Notes: generated by a model from the sequence alone, not told the origin. DNA of 64,000 bases from Pilaira anomala (GCA_025716855.1 JAIXMQ010000014.1:541001-605000); one strand, 5' to 3'. Counted from the stretch's first letter, positions 46,810-59,952 are shown. A program made the numbers and translations.

Positions 46810-49800
46810 ATGACCAGACCAAAGAAGACTACCGTTGTATGTATATCTTTAAAAAAAAAAAAAAAAGTAGATAATTTTTATTAACGTTCTCTTTAGGCCG
46901 AGCCTTCCAACAGAAGATCGGTTCGTCCCAAGACGGTTCCTGATATGTTCTCAAAGCAAAAAGCTGGTAAGATATTTATCATAAACCTGTTTATCAAAAC
47001 AAAAGTAGCCTAATATCAGAACTATTTAGCTGCCAGCAGACGTAGAATGCAAGAGTCAAGTGATGAAGAAGACGAGTTGAATTCTTCTGCTAACGAATCT
47101 GAAAGTGATAGTGATTCAGAACTTGGTACCAAGAAGAAGAAAACTACAAGAAGAAAGCTTACAGCATCTACTGTTCTTAACACAAGTAGTCAATTATTAG
47201 AAAAAGTTGACGAAAACACTTTGAACACTCAAAACAGTTTATATGGTAAAAAAAAAAAAAAATGCCTTTATACAAACATGTAAACTAAAAAAAAACATGA
47301 GGTTTAGATTACGCCATGACACCTGAAAGTAGTATGGATGACATTGCTAAAGAATGGATTAAACAATACAAGGAAAATAATATGGCTGCTTTAAAGGACC
47401 TTATCAACTTTCTTATTCGTGTAAGTTTGAATATATATACGTCGAGTTTAAAATAACGTGTCCATTGACAAAAAAAAAAAACTTTTTTTTTTTAATAGGC
47501 TTCTGGATGTATGATGGCTGTTACAATAGATGCAGTAAGCCAAGATGACGGATCAGTCGATGCCATTACTGAACTTCAGGATGCCTTAAGTAAGCTTCCT
47601 CATAGCGAATATCCAATTATTTCCAAAACAAAAGAACACAAGACTTTAAAACGCAATATGTTGAGCTTGTTTCAAGAGATTATTATTCAATGTAAATACG
47701 ATGCTATTTATGATGGTATTTTAGTTGAGACTTTACATAGTTGGTTAACTACCTTATCAAGGTAAGAAAAAAAAAAAACAAACAAAATAATTTCAGAAAA
47801 CAATCCCTTCCTTCTTCTTTTTTTTTGACACACACACACACACACATACATACAATATGTATAATAGTTCAGTCTATCGTCCTTTCCGTCATACTGCAAC
47901 TCTTGTAGCATTAAAGATTATCAGTGCATTATGTGATGTTGGAGAAAAATTAAGAGACGAATTAGCTGTTGCTAACCGTCAATTGAACGCAGAGAAGAAT
48001 AAAGGGACCAAAACCAACAAAACCAAGCAAAAGACATTACAACAAAAATCCAGTTCTGCACAAGCAAAATGTAAAGATGTAGAATTATTCCTTGTGGAAT
48101 TCTTCAACAATATTTTCACGCATCGTATGCGTGACGTTGAATCCGTCATTCGTGTCGAATGTATTAAGGAATTATGTAACTGGATGCTTAGTTATCAAGC
48201 TTTCTTCGTCAATAACGATTATTTCAAATTCCTCGGTTGGGCATTTAATGATCAAAGCGGAACTGTGCGTTCTGAAACTATCAAGTCTGTTATTCGTCTT
48301 TATAAAGTAGAATCGATTGCTCAGGAACTCAGTTTATTTACTACCCGTTACGCCAAACGTATTGAACAAATGGCCTTGTATGATGTGGATGTATCGGTTC
48401 GTGTCAGTGCTATTCAATTATGTAGCACTTTATACAAATTGAAAATTGATGTTTTAAGTACAAATGGTCGTACCGAATTATCCAATATGATTGCTTCTGA
48501 TGTACCCCGTGTTCGTAAATCGGCTGCTCCCTTTGTTAAAGCGATGCTTTATTCAAATGTCATTGAGCCATTGCGTGAAGAAGTTGTGAATTCATTATCA
48601 AGAGCAAAGGGAGGTCGTCGCTCTGCTGCTACTGCTACTGCTGCTGCTGCTGCCTCTGTCAACAAAAATTGGGTCTTTTTCAAAGGAATTGGTTCTTATT
48701 TAGTTGAACAAACAAATGATAGTGCTGGACCTGACGCTATGCAAATTGATTTAGAGGCTTTCTCTACCACAGTCACTGAAAAACGTAACACTAAAATTGC
48801 CAACATTGTAGAAGCTCTTTGGGAACAGATGCCTGAATTACAAGAATATTCATCTTTATCGGATTATTTATCTCGTGATCATTCACAAACGCAAAGACAA
48901 CAAGACGACGATGAAATGGATACTGGAAGTACCATCATTGATAGCTGTTACAGATTATCAGAAGATGAAGAGACGGTCTTGATTAGTGTATTTGTCGCCT
49001 GTATTCGTACTGCTATTACTAAGGGTCTTGACAAGAACATTCCCGAAGGCAAAGATAGAAAGAAGCTGGATGATGCATTTTGGGAAGAAAACAAGAACGA
49101 AATCTCTCGTCATTTAGTTCAAGTTTTACCTAAATTATTATCCAAGTATTCAGATGATGCCACCAGAATGTCACAACTTGTCTCTATTCCAGCTATCATG
49201 AACTTGAGCGTCTATTCTGAATTACGTGCTGAAAACGAATACGAGGAATTATTAGAGACCTTAGTTCGTGTCTACCTTGGTGCAATTCAAACTGATCTCT
49301 TAACCAATTGTGCTGATTCTCTTCAACATTTGAACAAGAATACCAGTCTTCTTGAAATCAATGATGTTCATTTGGGTCTTTTAAAGGAAGGTGTTGCAAA
49401 TCAAGTAAGAGAAGCTTGTAGTGGAAAGGATCTGATTGCAGCTCGTTATACGCCTGCACTTATTCATTCCATCTCTGTCAGTTTACTTCGTTTAGCTAGT
49501 TTGATTAATTTTACTGATGCTACTGAAGCTTTGGATGATTCCCAAGGTATGAGTATGAATGTCATTGAATATGTTGGTGCACTTGTTGATCGTGCTGCCT
49601 TTGGACACAAGAAGGAAAAGAACATTAGTTTATCTGCTTTGACTATTTTATCTCGTTACATGATGTGGAAATGTAACTCACTTTCTTCTTCTTCTACTTC
49701 CAGTGAAGTAGTTCCTGCTATTGAACGTCGTCGCGATTGGACTATTGATAAATTTGTTGAAATTGTTACTGGTGCAGATGTCAGTCCATTGGAAGAAGTT

Positions 49801-51003
49801 CGTGTTGCTGCTTTTGGTTACTTGGTAGATATGTATTGGTTATTCAGTAGTGATATGTTTGATGAATTTGGCTTAGCTCGTCTCAAGACACAATGTCCTA
49901 CTGATTTACAAAAATCTTTAACTGCTTATGTCTTTGAACAAGCTCAAAACCTTGAAAACTTGATCAAGAGTTCTGATGAAAACAACCAAGGATTGAAAGA
50001 TGAAATCAGTGTTCAAAAGGAATTAGTATCAAAACTTTTCACTAGTTATTCTCGTGGTATTCTTGTCCGTGTATTTGAAATGAAATATAGTACTGCCTTG
50101 TTGGAGCAATATGGTTCAAATAATATTGAGATTGATGAGATTATCAAGGCTTTAGTTGGTGAATTCCAAGATGATTTGATTACTGGCGAAGTGGCTGCTG
50201 ATGGTATCTGCAGAGCTTATATGGAGTCTTTGAAGAAAGTAAGTTTTTTTTTTTTTTTTTTTTTTTTTTCTTTTATTTATTTAATTTTTATACAACAATA
50301 TACTAACAATCTATAAAGTCTTTCAATGCTAATGTTGGAGAGTCTGGTAGATCGATTGATAAAACATTGAAGTTAGCTCGTCTTGAAGCACTTTCATTAA
50401 AGCGTGCAAATCAAATTGATCCAGTAAGACAAGTACCTGCACATATCATCTGTGAGCGTATTCACCTTGACGGTATTACGTTTGCTCTTTCCAAGGCTGC
50501 TGAAGCCTACAGAATTAACAAGGATGAAGATAGAGATAATGCACTCAAGTTCTTTAAGGTGCTTGCTATTTTTGGTAAAGATCTTTCGCGTGCTCGTGAT
50601 ATTGCAAAGATCCATAACCATTTGGAAGATTGTTTACAACAAAATGGCTTGGAAGTTGAAGAAAATGAGAAGGAATGGGAACATTACATATCATATATTA
50701 AGACTATTGATGATGTTTTAAAGAAGAAGGGTCTTCGTTATGGTAAAAAAAAAAAAAAAAAAATATTATAGAATATAACTTTATTATTATGAATATTGAT
50801 TTTTTTTTTTTTTTTGTTTAGATGCAACCAAGAGAGCTAATAATGCTGAGACACCTGCAGCACATGTATTCAATGATGTGGAATTGAATGATCCTATGGC
50901 TGATATCGATTTACCTATGAATGAAAGTATGAAACGATCTTTATTAGAAGCAGGTATGGATATTGATGATGAAGAAGTAAACCCAAAGAAAAGACGCGAT
51001 TAA
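46810..51003 (+). CDS. SCC3: Cohesin subunit SCC3/STAG (SA)
   Basis: HEAT-repeat subunit that loads onto the Scc1 kleisin and DNA in the cohesin ring. Eight exons (46810..46836, 46897..46966, 47030..47245, 47308..47420, 47499..47761, 47868..50238, 50319..50742, 50822..51003) give 1,221 aa in phase. The N-terminus is basic then acidic (SSDEEDELNSS, then ESDSDSELGTKKKK). The STAG core has LINFLIRASGCMMAVTID, VFVERF-like FFNNIFTHRMRDVESVIRVE, CIKELCNWMLSYQAFFVNND and YFKFLGWAFNDQSGTVRSET (the stromalin-conservative domain). A poly-Ala stretch (ATATAAAAASV) interrupts the middle. The C-terminus is short and ends NPKKRRD. Introns contain T21 and A-rich tracts. Confidence 0.95.
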
Positions 51004-52447
51004 ATAAAATGAAAGCATCATTATCTACATGTATATAAAAAAAAATAAAGATTTTTTCTTTTGATTCAAAGACTCTTTTTTTTTTTTTTTTTTTTTTTGG
51101 TAAAGAAAAAGGGAGGTACTATCTCTGTATGTAAGAAAAAAAAAAGGGGAGGGGTAATCCTTGTTGATAATACGCTTACATAAGAGCACAAATCAACCGT
51201 AATGTTGTAGCTATGTCTATACACTCGTTAATTGAAAGATATCCTCTTTTCAGACATAATATAGAGAGTAGTGCATTCTTCGTTTGATGAATTTTTAAAC
51301 TTGAAGCCACTAGTATATTATTAATAAAACTACACTTTTTTGTGTTATTTAGAAGAGCAAAAAAAAAAGAAGGTTCTATTTATAATTGAAACATTTTATT
51401 CAAGTATACTTTAGTTGACAGGCTATTCTCTCTTCTCTTTACAAAAAACGAGCTGTTCATAGCTATTGAAATGCGGGTGAAGTCGAGATTAATTATGATT
51501 TACATTTCAATATGTGTATTTTGAGGAGTTGACTCTTGCCATCGAAGCGTCATCTCTGTTTTAAGTAAATATACGATCCAATCGAGTAATTACCGAAAGA
51601 CGTAAGTTCTCGAACTCTCAAAAAGACATGATATAATTAGAATTACTGATATTGAATTGAGAAAAAAAAAAAAAAAAAAAAAAAAAAGTCGATCTATCAA
51701 AAATTCACTCCTTTAAATTTGCCATCTATCTGTTGTTGTTGTTGTTGTTGTTGTTGTTTTTCTATCTTTCATCTATGGGGGGAGCCACTTCTTATTTCTC
51801 TCCGCCAATTTACTAATTTCTCATACACATACAAACTAATTTATAGAAAATGCATCGATAAAACAAATAATTTATGAATTTATTATAACAAGCGGGCTCT
51901 CAAAAAAAAAAAAGTGAGAAGTAGATCTTGTAAATAAGTGGTTTTTTACTGGAACCAAAAGGATTCGAATAAAAGATCAGTCTGTATGACAAAGAAACAT
52001 CATTTTCAAGGATACGTTACACACATACGGACTTGATAAACTTTATTTAAATTCGATGATGTGAAACCCCTAAAAAAAAAAAAAACTTTTGAGAGAAGGT
52101 CCATTTCGTTCACGTATATTATTTCCCTTAAAAGTTATACAGTAGAGTGTGAGATCGTGAATGATGAATTTATTAATCTACAGATTAATGTTTAGAGAGT
52201 AATTAAATTACAATTAAATAAAAGCATCTCTCGGAGATGTTTGTTAAAAGAGAAAGTACGAGACCAATACTTTTAAAAAATAAAAATAACGTAAGCAAAA
52301 AAAAAAAAAAAAAAAAAAAAAAAGGGTATAGAAAGATCAAATAAATAATATTATACGCCACTTATGTCCCTGAGAGTTTATTGGAAAAAAAAAAAGTTCC
52401 TTATCAAGTAAAATCTATACCTGTTATTAGCCTAAAAAGAGTGCGCA

Positions 52448-52478
<31 letters not shown>

Positions 52479-52602
52479 TTTTCTTTATTGATATTAAGTG
52501 AGAAAAAAAAAAGAACGCCGACATTAGTTATTAATATACTACATAAATCAAGAAAAGTGAGAGAGAGAGAGAGAGAGAGAGAAAAGATTAAAAGGAACGG
52601 TG
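51004..52602. other. Gene-free region, 1.6 kb
   Basis: 3' regions of two convergent genes plus spacer. Holds poly-T (51079-51098), poly-A (51661-51687, 52300-52323), a (TTG)n stretch (51733-51757), a TG microsatellite (52441-52478) and a GA microsatellite (52559-52581). An open stretch near 51212-51285 (MSIHSLIERYPLFRHN) ends soon at stops. No gene seen. Confidence 0.5.
52441..52478. repeat. (TG)n microsatellite
   Basis: About 38 bp of mostly GT repeats in the spacer between SCC3 and the pseudokinase gene. Confidence 0.9.
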
Positions 52603-54424
52603 TTACATAGATGGCGGAAAACTTTGTAATAAATTAGGATAGCTTTTTAAACGTTGATGTGATGGACGTGTAACTGAAGCAGTTAAGACGTGATTTCCAA
52701 CTTGACATAATGTAGGCGTATTCGAAGAAGTAGTCGAAGAGATTGAAGCAACATCATCATCATCCGATTGTAATTGTGGAGGCGATTTCCTATAATTTGA
52801 TACGAATTGTTCAATTTCATCTCTTCTTGATTTGATGTAACGGTTTGTTGTATCAGAAATACGAATTCGATTTGAATGTAATTTATTACAGAGTCGAGTT
52901 AATCTTTGATGAATTTTATAAGCACTTGGACGCTTTGCTGGATTAATGTGAAGACATTCAATATAGATCTCTTCATACTCTTTCAGTACATCAGGAATGG
53001 GTTCAATACGATAAGTAGCAGGATCAATCAAAACATCACTTGGAAATGTAACTCGAGAGATTAATTGCCATAAGATAATTCCCAATGCATATATATCAGC
53101 TGATGTACTAAGACCTGTCGAGACAACTTCTGGTGCAACATAAGGCCATCTACCTGCCCATTTCATATTATCGTTAGGTTGTTGATCGTTATTTCTATGC
53201 ATAAAAGTTATATCAACTAATTCACCAACGTAGTCTGCATTGTTTAACAAGATATTGCGAGGATGAATATTGCCATGTATATAATTCCAGTGAAGGTCCT
53301 TAATGTCTTTTGTCATACTAAGAGCCAACAAACATGGTTTGTAATAATCTACTGGTATTTCTTTTTCAATATTATCTTCCAAGTTACCAAATTTTGCTTT
53401 TGTCATGACCAACATTAATTTACTGTAACCAGATTCTTGATCATAATGAACAGTTAAACCAAGAATGGGAATAGCAGAAGCAATCAAGATGGGATCCAAG
53501 TTGAACTGAAAAAAAAAAAAGAGAATGTGAATGTTAATAAGAGAGAGAGAGAGTGTGTGTGTGTGTGTGAATAAGGATTAAAAAAGAACTTTACCTTATG
53601 ATCAGGATCTAAAGTGATTCCTTTTAAAAAGACTTGATTCCATCTATCTGGAATGAGGCCGTCGTCAAGTTTGTAAGGAGGCACAAAGTTTACAAGATAA
53701 GAAGGTGCTAGACCTTCAAAATTATTACTGTTCTGTCTCAACTTATTTTTAAACCAATTTGGTGGAAATAATGGTATAGTGTTCAACCTAAATGTTCCTT
53801 TTAAGGTTAATTTACGATTTGATTGATGCCAATCTCCAATATATCTGCATATGTCTTGTAATAGATCTTGATGACCAGGATGTACGTTATAACGAACGAT
53901 GATTCGATTCAACCATGGTTGAATATGGGTCGTGTCAAATACGTGATCCGCCTTTTCTATTAATCTTTGCGCCGACGATCGTGTGACCCCGTGCTTTAAC
54001 CAGTTCCACATATGTTCAACTGAGAATACAACATTCCATTTTTGATACCATTGGTCATTTAAATCCCAAACCTATAAAAAAAAAATAATATGAAATAATA
54101 CAAATATTAAAACAAATGTAATCGTAAATAAATAAATAATAAAAGAAAAAGAAAAAAGAAAAAAGGTACTGTAAAAAATATATTTCTTTACATTACATAT
54201 CGACCAAATTTTGGATTTAGTTCATATTGAGCATTTTTATCGTGCTCAAAATCACGAAAAGCTTCTTGCATCGTACGCTCAGTTGATACAGACTCATTTT
54301 CATAAAGAATTGATTCAAATTCATCCAAGTCAAACGCTTCAGGTTTGTTTTTAATAATTGGTATTGCATAATCTCGATAAAAATTGATATCAGATTCCAA
54401 AAGATATTGTGTTAATTCGAACAT
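52603..54424 (-). CDS. Protein kinase-fold protein, probably a pseudokinase
   Basis: Three exons, 54424..54197, 54071..53595 and 53505..52603, join in phase to 535 aa. The N-terminal ~190 residues (MFELTQYLLESDINFYRDYA, WDLNDQWYQKWNVVFSVEHM) match no family I know. A kinase-like domain follows: VFLKGITL (candidate beta-3 Lys), LMLVMTKAKFGNLED (hinge), DLHWNYIHGNIHPRNILL (catalytic loop), GELVDITFMHRN (DFG position), WPYVAPEVVSTG (APE), STSADIYALGIILWQLISR (subdomain IX) and LHINPAKRPSAYKIHQRL (subdomain XI). The HRD Asp is Asn and DFG is absent. The C-terminal tail is Ser-rich. It resembles the expanded kinase-like families of mucoralean and glomeromycete fungi, but as a likely inactive member. 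Confidence 0.8.
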
Positions 54425-54610
54425 TTTGTTTTATTTTATAATAATAATTTCTTATTAAAACATGATATTTAAAAGAGAAAAAAAAAAAAAAAGGAAGTAA
54501 AAAGGAAAAAGGGGCAAGGTTTAAAATAAAAAAAAAAGTTTATTTTTGTTGGCAAAAAAAAAAAAAAAAAGAACCTCATTCTAGACCTTTCTATAATAAT
54601 ACATGCTTGT

Positions 54611-54860
54611 TTAATCTCTCTTTCCCGAACCTATAATTTCACTTTATATTAAATACCATATTCATACAGAAACCTGCTTTTTTTTTTATTAATGTATATA
54701 TATACCTTCAGCGCCATCACGAATTTCCTTTAAAAATAAACTTAATCTGTTTCTTAACTTGGTCACTAATTTATCTTCATCTTTATCTGGTGCTCCCAAT
54801 TGATCCAAAAGGTATTCAGCCTCATCAATATCTCTATTTTAAATATGATAAATTAATGTG

Positions 54861-54903
<43 letters not shown>

Positions 54904-54939
54904 TTATTATACATACAATACAAGAGTTCCTCTATTCAT
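54611..54939 (-). CDS. Three-exon microprotein, 56 aa, unknown function
   Basis: Exons 54939..54917, 54833..54706 and 54630..54611 join in phase (171 nt) with GTATG/TAG and GTATA/TAG borders. The product begins MNRGTLVLDIDEAEYLLDQL, continues GAPDKDEDKLVTKLRNRLSL and FLKEIRDGAEGS, and ends GKRD. It is charged with two predicted amphipathic helices. The middle exon is clearly coding-like (open, conserved-looking composition). It could also be part of a larger gene whose other exons I missed; nothing upstream or downstream fits. No family recognised. Confidence 0.5.
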
Positions 54940-55235
54940 ATTATTTTAAAAAGTTGTTATATATATATATATTTGAAAAATAAAAAATAAAAATAAAAAG
55001 TAAAATAAAAAAAAAACAAAAAGTAAACAATCCAAATGTCTTTCTGAATTATTCATTAAATTCTCGACGTCATCCGAAACACGAAGGAAAACCCCCCCCC
55101 CCCTCAGGTTTTGCTTTTAATATTTCTCAAGCTTCTCGGTTTGTGTAATAAAGAAGTTTCAAGAACATTTTTTAAAGCATTATTTTGAGAGATTTTTATC
55201 TGCAACATTTAAAAATAAACTCAATAATTTTTTTT

Positions 55236-55269
<34 letters not shown>

Positions 55270-55541
55270 TTATCACCGTTTTTTTCAAAACTATTTACAT
55301 CATGCTACCTTCTGAAAAAGAACCGTTTTATGCATTTCTATTATTTGTTGTTGTTGTTGTTGTTGTTGTATAGCAGCAGATTTTATATACTTTTTTTTTT
55401 TTTTGTTTCAAAAATCAAAAGTGTACTTTGATATAAATATTTGAAGCATATATAAACAGTTATACAACACAACCTTTTTTTTTTTTTTTCTTTATTCTTT
55501 TCTTTTATATATATATATACATCTATAAATAACAAAAAGTC
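54940..55541. other. Upstream region between microprotein and M28 peptidase genes
   Basis: About 600 bp shared by two divergent genes. Contains a C12 run (55091-55102), long T-runs (55229-55266) and a (TTG)n stretch (55347-55369). No ORF. Confidence 0.5.
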
Positions 55542-55838
55542 ATGGACTACAAAAGTCAAAGGCTTGATATAGATCATTCCGCTATAAAATCTTATGCGTC
55601 TATTGACTTGACCGCTAAGAAAGAAAAGGTTCGAAAGCTGGGTTATCTCCATGAAAAAAAAAGAAGAGGAGGAGGAGCATCAGCATCAGCAGCAGCAGCA
55701 GCACGTCAAAAGCCTGTTGGTTCCATTCAATTCTTTTTGGGTTCTATTGTTCTTTTTTTGGTAGCTTTATTTGGTACGAGGGCTTTGCTATCATGCGAAA
55801 TGTTTCAAACTGCTGGTAAAGTGAGCTTTTAAAATAAT

Positions 55839-55874
<36 letters not shown>

Positions 55875-58394
55875 TATCCCCACTACTGTATTCTAGATAG
55901 TATATCCAATACGTTAGACGAGGTTCCTCTTATAGCTTCTTATGATGATGTGGTTGACTTGATGAAGGAAATTCCATCTTCTGAATCAATTCGTGACATG
56001 TTTTATCATTATGCAGCTAACTCTCATCTGGCGGGCTCACCCAATGATCATAGTTTAGCTCAATGGACGCGAGACAGATGGATTGAGTTTGGGCTTCAAA
56101 ATGCCTCTATCGAGACTTACTATCCTTATTTGAATTACCCTATGGATCGTCAATTATCGATTATTTCTGGACCACCCGAACTATTGTATCAAGCTTCTTT
56201 AAGAGAGACAAATGAGCAAGATAGTTCACCTACTTTTCACGGTAACAAATATATATATATATATATTTCTTCAGTTTTTTTTTTTTTTTTTTTTTTTTTT
56301 CTATTTTGTATCATAACACACATAGTTTTTTTATTTAGCTTATTCTGCTGATGGTAATGTCACGGGTCCAATCCTCTATATAAACTATGGCCGTGTGGAA
56401 GATTTCGAATTACTTGTGAAGAACAAGATTGAGATTGAAAACACGATTTGTTTAATACGTCATGGAGGACGTATCCCAAGTAGCATGAAGATCCAAAACG
56501 CCGAAAGGTTTGGGTGTCTTGGTGCCTTGATTTACACAGACCCTGCAGTAATAGAAGAAGATGTTACATCTACGGTGGTACATCGAGAATCAGTGCAATA
56601 CGGTTTCATTCATCCGGGAGACCCGTATACGGCTGGATTTGCTGCCACAGTGAATGCAACTCGGAATGAAACCAGTTTGAATTTACCTCGTATTCCTTCA
56701 CTTCCCATCTCTTGGAACGATGCCATCCCTTTGCTTCGTGCAACTCAAGATTATGGGTTCATTGAACCCAGTTGGGTTGGTCAGGGTGTGGATCATGAAG
56801 TGCGTTACTTTACAGGTCCCAGCGTTGCTTTATGTAATTTGGTTAATGTCAATGAGTTTAAAGTGAAGCCTGTTTGGAATGTACTTGCTCATATTCAAGG
56901 AGATCAAGAACATAAGAAAGCTGTTATAATTGGTAAAATTAAAAAAAAAAAAAAAAAAACTTTTTGTTTATGTACCTGCTGATAACAAAACAAAAACAAA
57001 AACTTGTTATTTAGGTAACCATAGAGACGCTTGGGATCACGGTGCTGCAGATCCATCTTCCGGATCCGCTGTTTTGGTAAAAAAAAAAAAAAAAAAAAAT
57101 ATTTACACATTTTTTCTTTTTCTAATTTATAACGTATGTAGCTTGAACTTGCTCGTGTTTTCGGTATTCTTCTAGAAAAGGGATGGAAACCCCGTCGTTC
57201 AATTATTTTAGCCTCTTGGGATGCAAACGAATATGGCAACGTTGGGTCCACGGAATGGGTAGAAGATCATTTACCTTGGCTTCGAGCACACGCTGTTGCG
57301 TACTTGAATGTAGACCATGCAGTGACCGGTCCTCATTTCTCGGCCGAATGTTCTCCTCTTTTAAAGAGATTGATTGAGGAAGTCACCTCCAGTGTGATTG
57401 ATCCAAGAACGAGTAAAACTGTGTATGAGTCTTGGGTAGATCAATATGTTATTAGTAATAACAAGAAAGAGAATGATGATGATCATGATTTTATTGAGCC
57501 TCTTATTCGACCGGTTGGAAGTACAGCTGGGTTAGACTCTGTAGCGTTTTTTGAACATGCTGGTGTCTCTAGTTTATCCATGTCTTTTGATGGTACTGAT
57601 TATGATGTATCACATAGTACATACGACAAGTAAAAAATAGAACAATTTTTTTTTTTTTTAAAAAAAAAAAAAAGGGGCAAGACATTAATATAACTCTCAT
57701 ATATAGTATTTCTTGGATGGAAGAAAATGGGGATCCTACATTTGAATACCATCAAACGATGGTTAAAATCTGGGGACTACTCACATTACGTTTATCAGAT
57801 GATATCCTATTACCACTCTATCCAATCGACTATGCATTGACCATGAAACATTATTTAGATCAATTAACAAAGAAGCCTACTACTCCTACTACTATTATTC
57901 AAACAAACAATGGACATAACAAGACGAGAGTAGAAGAACACGAATTACCTCAACTCACAGAGGCACTTCATAAACTGTATCGATCGACCATTCAATTCAA
58001 TACGAAACTTCAAGCATTGAGTCATCAAATAATGAAGAAAAAGAAGAAGCATTATTATTCAAAGAACCGAAGAAAGATAAGAAAGGCCAATGAACGTCTT
58101 TTACAACTTGAAAGAGCGTTTCTTCATAAAGAAGGCGTGCTTTTGGATCGAGGATGGTATAAACATGCATTATTTGGTCCCTCTGCCAAGACAGGTTTGA
58201 TTCAAGCGTTTCCAAGTATTGTGGAATCAAGAGAATTAAAAGATTTGAAAAAGGTGGATGAAATGGAAGCTGTCTTGGTTCAGATCTTACGAAATGCACA
58301 AAGTGTACTTACAAAAGGAAAACTGTTGTATCCACATCTTTCATTCAATGATGATGAAGAAGAAGATGATGATGAGGAACAAGTGAACATTTGA
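55542..58394 (+). CDS. Membrane-anchored M28 metallopeptidase-like protein (glutamate carboxypeptidase II / transferrin receptor family)
   Basis: Six exons (55542..55815, 55897..56241, 56339..56932, 57015..57076, 57142..57629, 57707..58394) give 816 aa. Type II topology: a cytosolic basic N-terminus with an Ala run, one transmembrane helix (SIQFFLGSIVLFLVALFG) and a lumenal domain. A PA-like insert (GDPYTAGFAA) and the M28 domain follow: NHRDAWDHGAADPSSGSAVL, ILASWDANEYGNVGSTEWVE, AVAYLNVDHAVTG, HSTYDNISWMEE; the C-terminal dimerisation helices end in an acidic tail. The five zinc-ligand positions of human GCPII (His377, Asp387, Glu425, Asp453, His553) look conserved, but the general base Glu424 is Asn (DANE instead of DAEE). 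Activity is therefore doubtful. Convergent with FEN1, 89 bp apart. Confidence 0.9.
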
Positions 58395-58483
58395 TTAAAA
58401 TAAAGTGTGTGTGTGTGTATTTACAAAATATATTAAGTAGTAGTGTTGTGTGTGTGTTTGTTTTTACTTTTTTTTTTTTTTTT

Positions 58484-59510
58484 TTATCTTCTACCTCTTT
58501 TTGATGGAGCTCCTTTCTTGACAGTGTCCTTGGCACCTCTCTTTTTAGGATCTACCTTTTTAGGTGCGGATGTGGAAGGCAAAACTTTAAAGAAATCTTG
58601 TACTCTTGTTTGTGTAGCTTGTTTAAATTTGGCAGCGATTTTTTCACATCCTTTTCTAATACGATCCTCACTATATTGGATGAGTTTACAAAAAAAAAAA
58701 AAAATCATTTCAAAAAAAAAAAAAAAAAAAAAACTTACGCGAATCCCTTTTCATTTACCATGAATTGAACGCAAGCTTCTACATCAGGTCCGTCCCAAGA
58801 AAGCTATATATATATATATACATTCAGTTTTCTTTTGTATATATACACACACACATATATATATATATATAAAAAACCGTACCTCAATTTCTGATCCAGG
58901 TGTAACCTCAGGTGTAGCAAAAAGAGCACGCGCATCAGCATAATTCCAATCAGCAGGAATGCCTTCCTTTTGTTTCGGCGTTAAATGTTTCACCGCCTCC
59001 TCAATCGATTTATGTTCCTTGATTAATTTATAGGCGTTCATGGGCCCAATCCCACGAATGGTGGTAGTATAATCACAGCCCATCAAAATACAAAGATCGA
59101 TAAATTGATTCATATCAAAGCCTAATCCCTCCAAAGCCTTTTCAAGACTGATCTCATCAATTGGAAGTTTACGCGCTTCCGAAAACGTCATGTGACGTAA
59201 CAGTAAAGGAGATGCAAATGTCAAGGTATCCATATCTTCTGAAGCTGCTGCATAGACTTTACCGGCTTTGGCGAGTTCGGCACATTGGGCTTCGGCTTCA
59301 CAAGGGGCTTCGACGTATGGGATGCCCATGGTCTTTAATAGTTTCTTACATTCGTTGTTGTGTTCTTGCGTGACTTTGACAGTTCGCTTTGTAAAACGGG
59401 TGATGTCTTCTAAGTTGCCTGTCTCGGTGGCTTCTTCCATCTTTGCCTGTGCTTCTTCTTTACGTGCTTTTCTTTTTGCTAACTATAAAATGATTTTTTT
59501 TTTAGGTGTG

Positions 59511-59565
<55 letters not shown>

Positions 59566-59870
59566 GATAAAAGACTTACTTCGCCGGATTTTAAGGTAGG
59601 TGGCTTTCCGTCAAAGACATAGACTGGTTTAATACCGTTATCTACCATACGGACAGTACGATAGAACATACCCATTAAATGACTTGTGGTTTCACCGTCT
59701 TCGCTTTGTAATAACTGACCGTCAGCTTGACGGACAGCAATCATGAATTGATAAATACACATGGAAGCATCAATAGCTACTTTACGACCAAACAAACTCT
59801 TCATTTCGTAACTCTTGATGGCAGCAGGTGCATTTTCAGAAATGAGTTTAGTTAAACCTTGGATCCCCAT
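58484..59870 (-). CDS. FEN1: Flap endonuclease 1 (FEN1/RAD27)
   Basis: Structure-specific nuclease that removes 5' flaps in Okazaki-fragment maturation and base-excision repair, nuclear. Starts [20 protein letters not shown]. Metal-binding acidic residues are visible in [55 protein letters not shown] and [20 protein letters not shown] (helix-hairpin-helix). A PCNA-interacting box [10 protein letters not shown] and a basic tail ending SKRGRR complete the protein. Four or more exons; intron 1 carries a CT microsatellite. The ATG has an ACGCG box 78-82 bp upstream. It is followed on the same strand by PPME1 upstream at only 106 bp. Confidence 0.96.
59513..59562. repeat. (TC)n microsatellite in FEN1 intron 1
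   Basis: About 50 bp of pure TC dinucleotide, on the minus strand GA, just inside the first FEN1 intron. Confidence 0.95.
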
Positions 59871-59947
59871 TGTATATATATATATATATAAAAAGTTTTT
59901 TTAAAGAAGAAGAAGAAAAAAAAATTTATTTATTTTTTTTTTTTGTT

Positions 59948-59952
59948 CGCGT
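59948..59952 (-). promoter_or_regulatory. MCB-like ACGCG box upstream of FEN1
   Basis: On the minus strand AAAACGCGAACA lies 78-82 bp before the FEN1 ATG, inside a 106-bp spacer that also has to end the upstream PPME1 transcript. RAD27 is a known MBF-type G1/S gene in yeasts. Confidence 0.45.
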
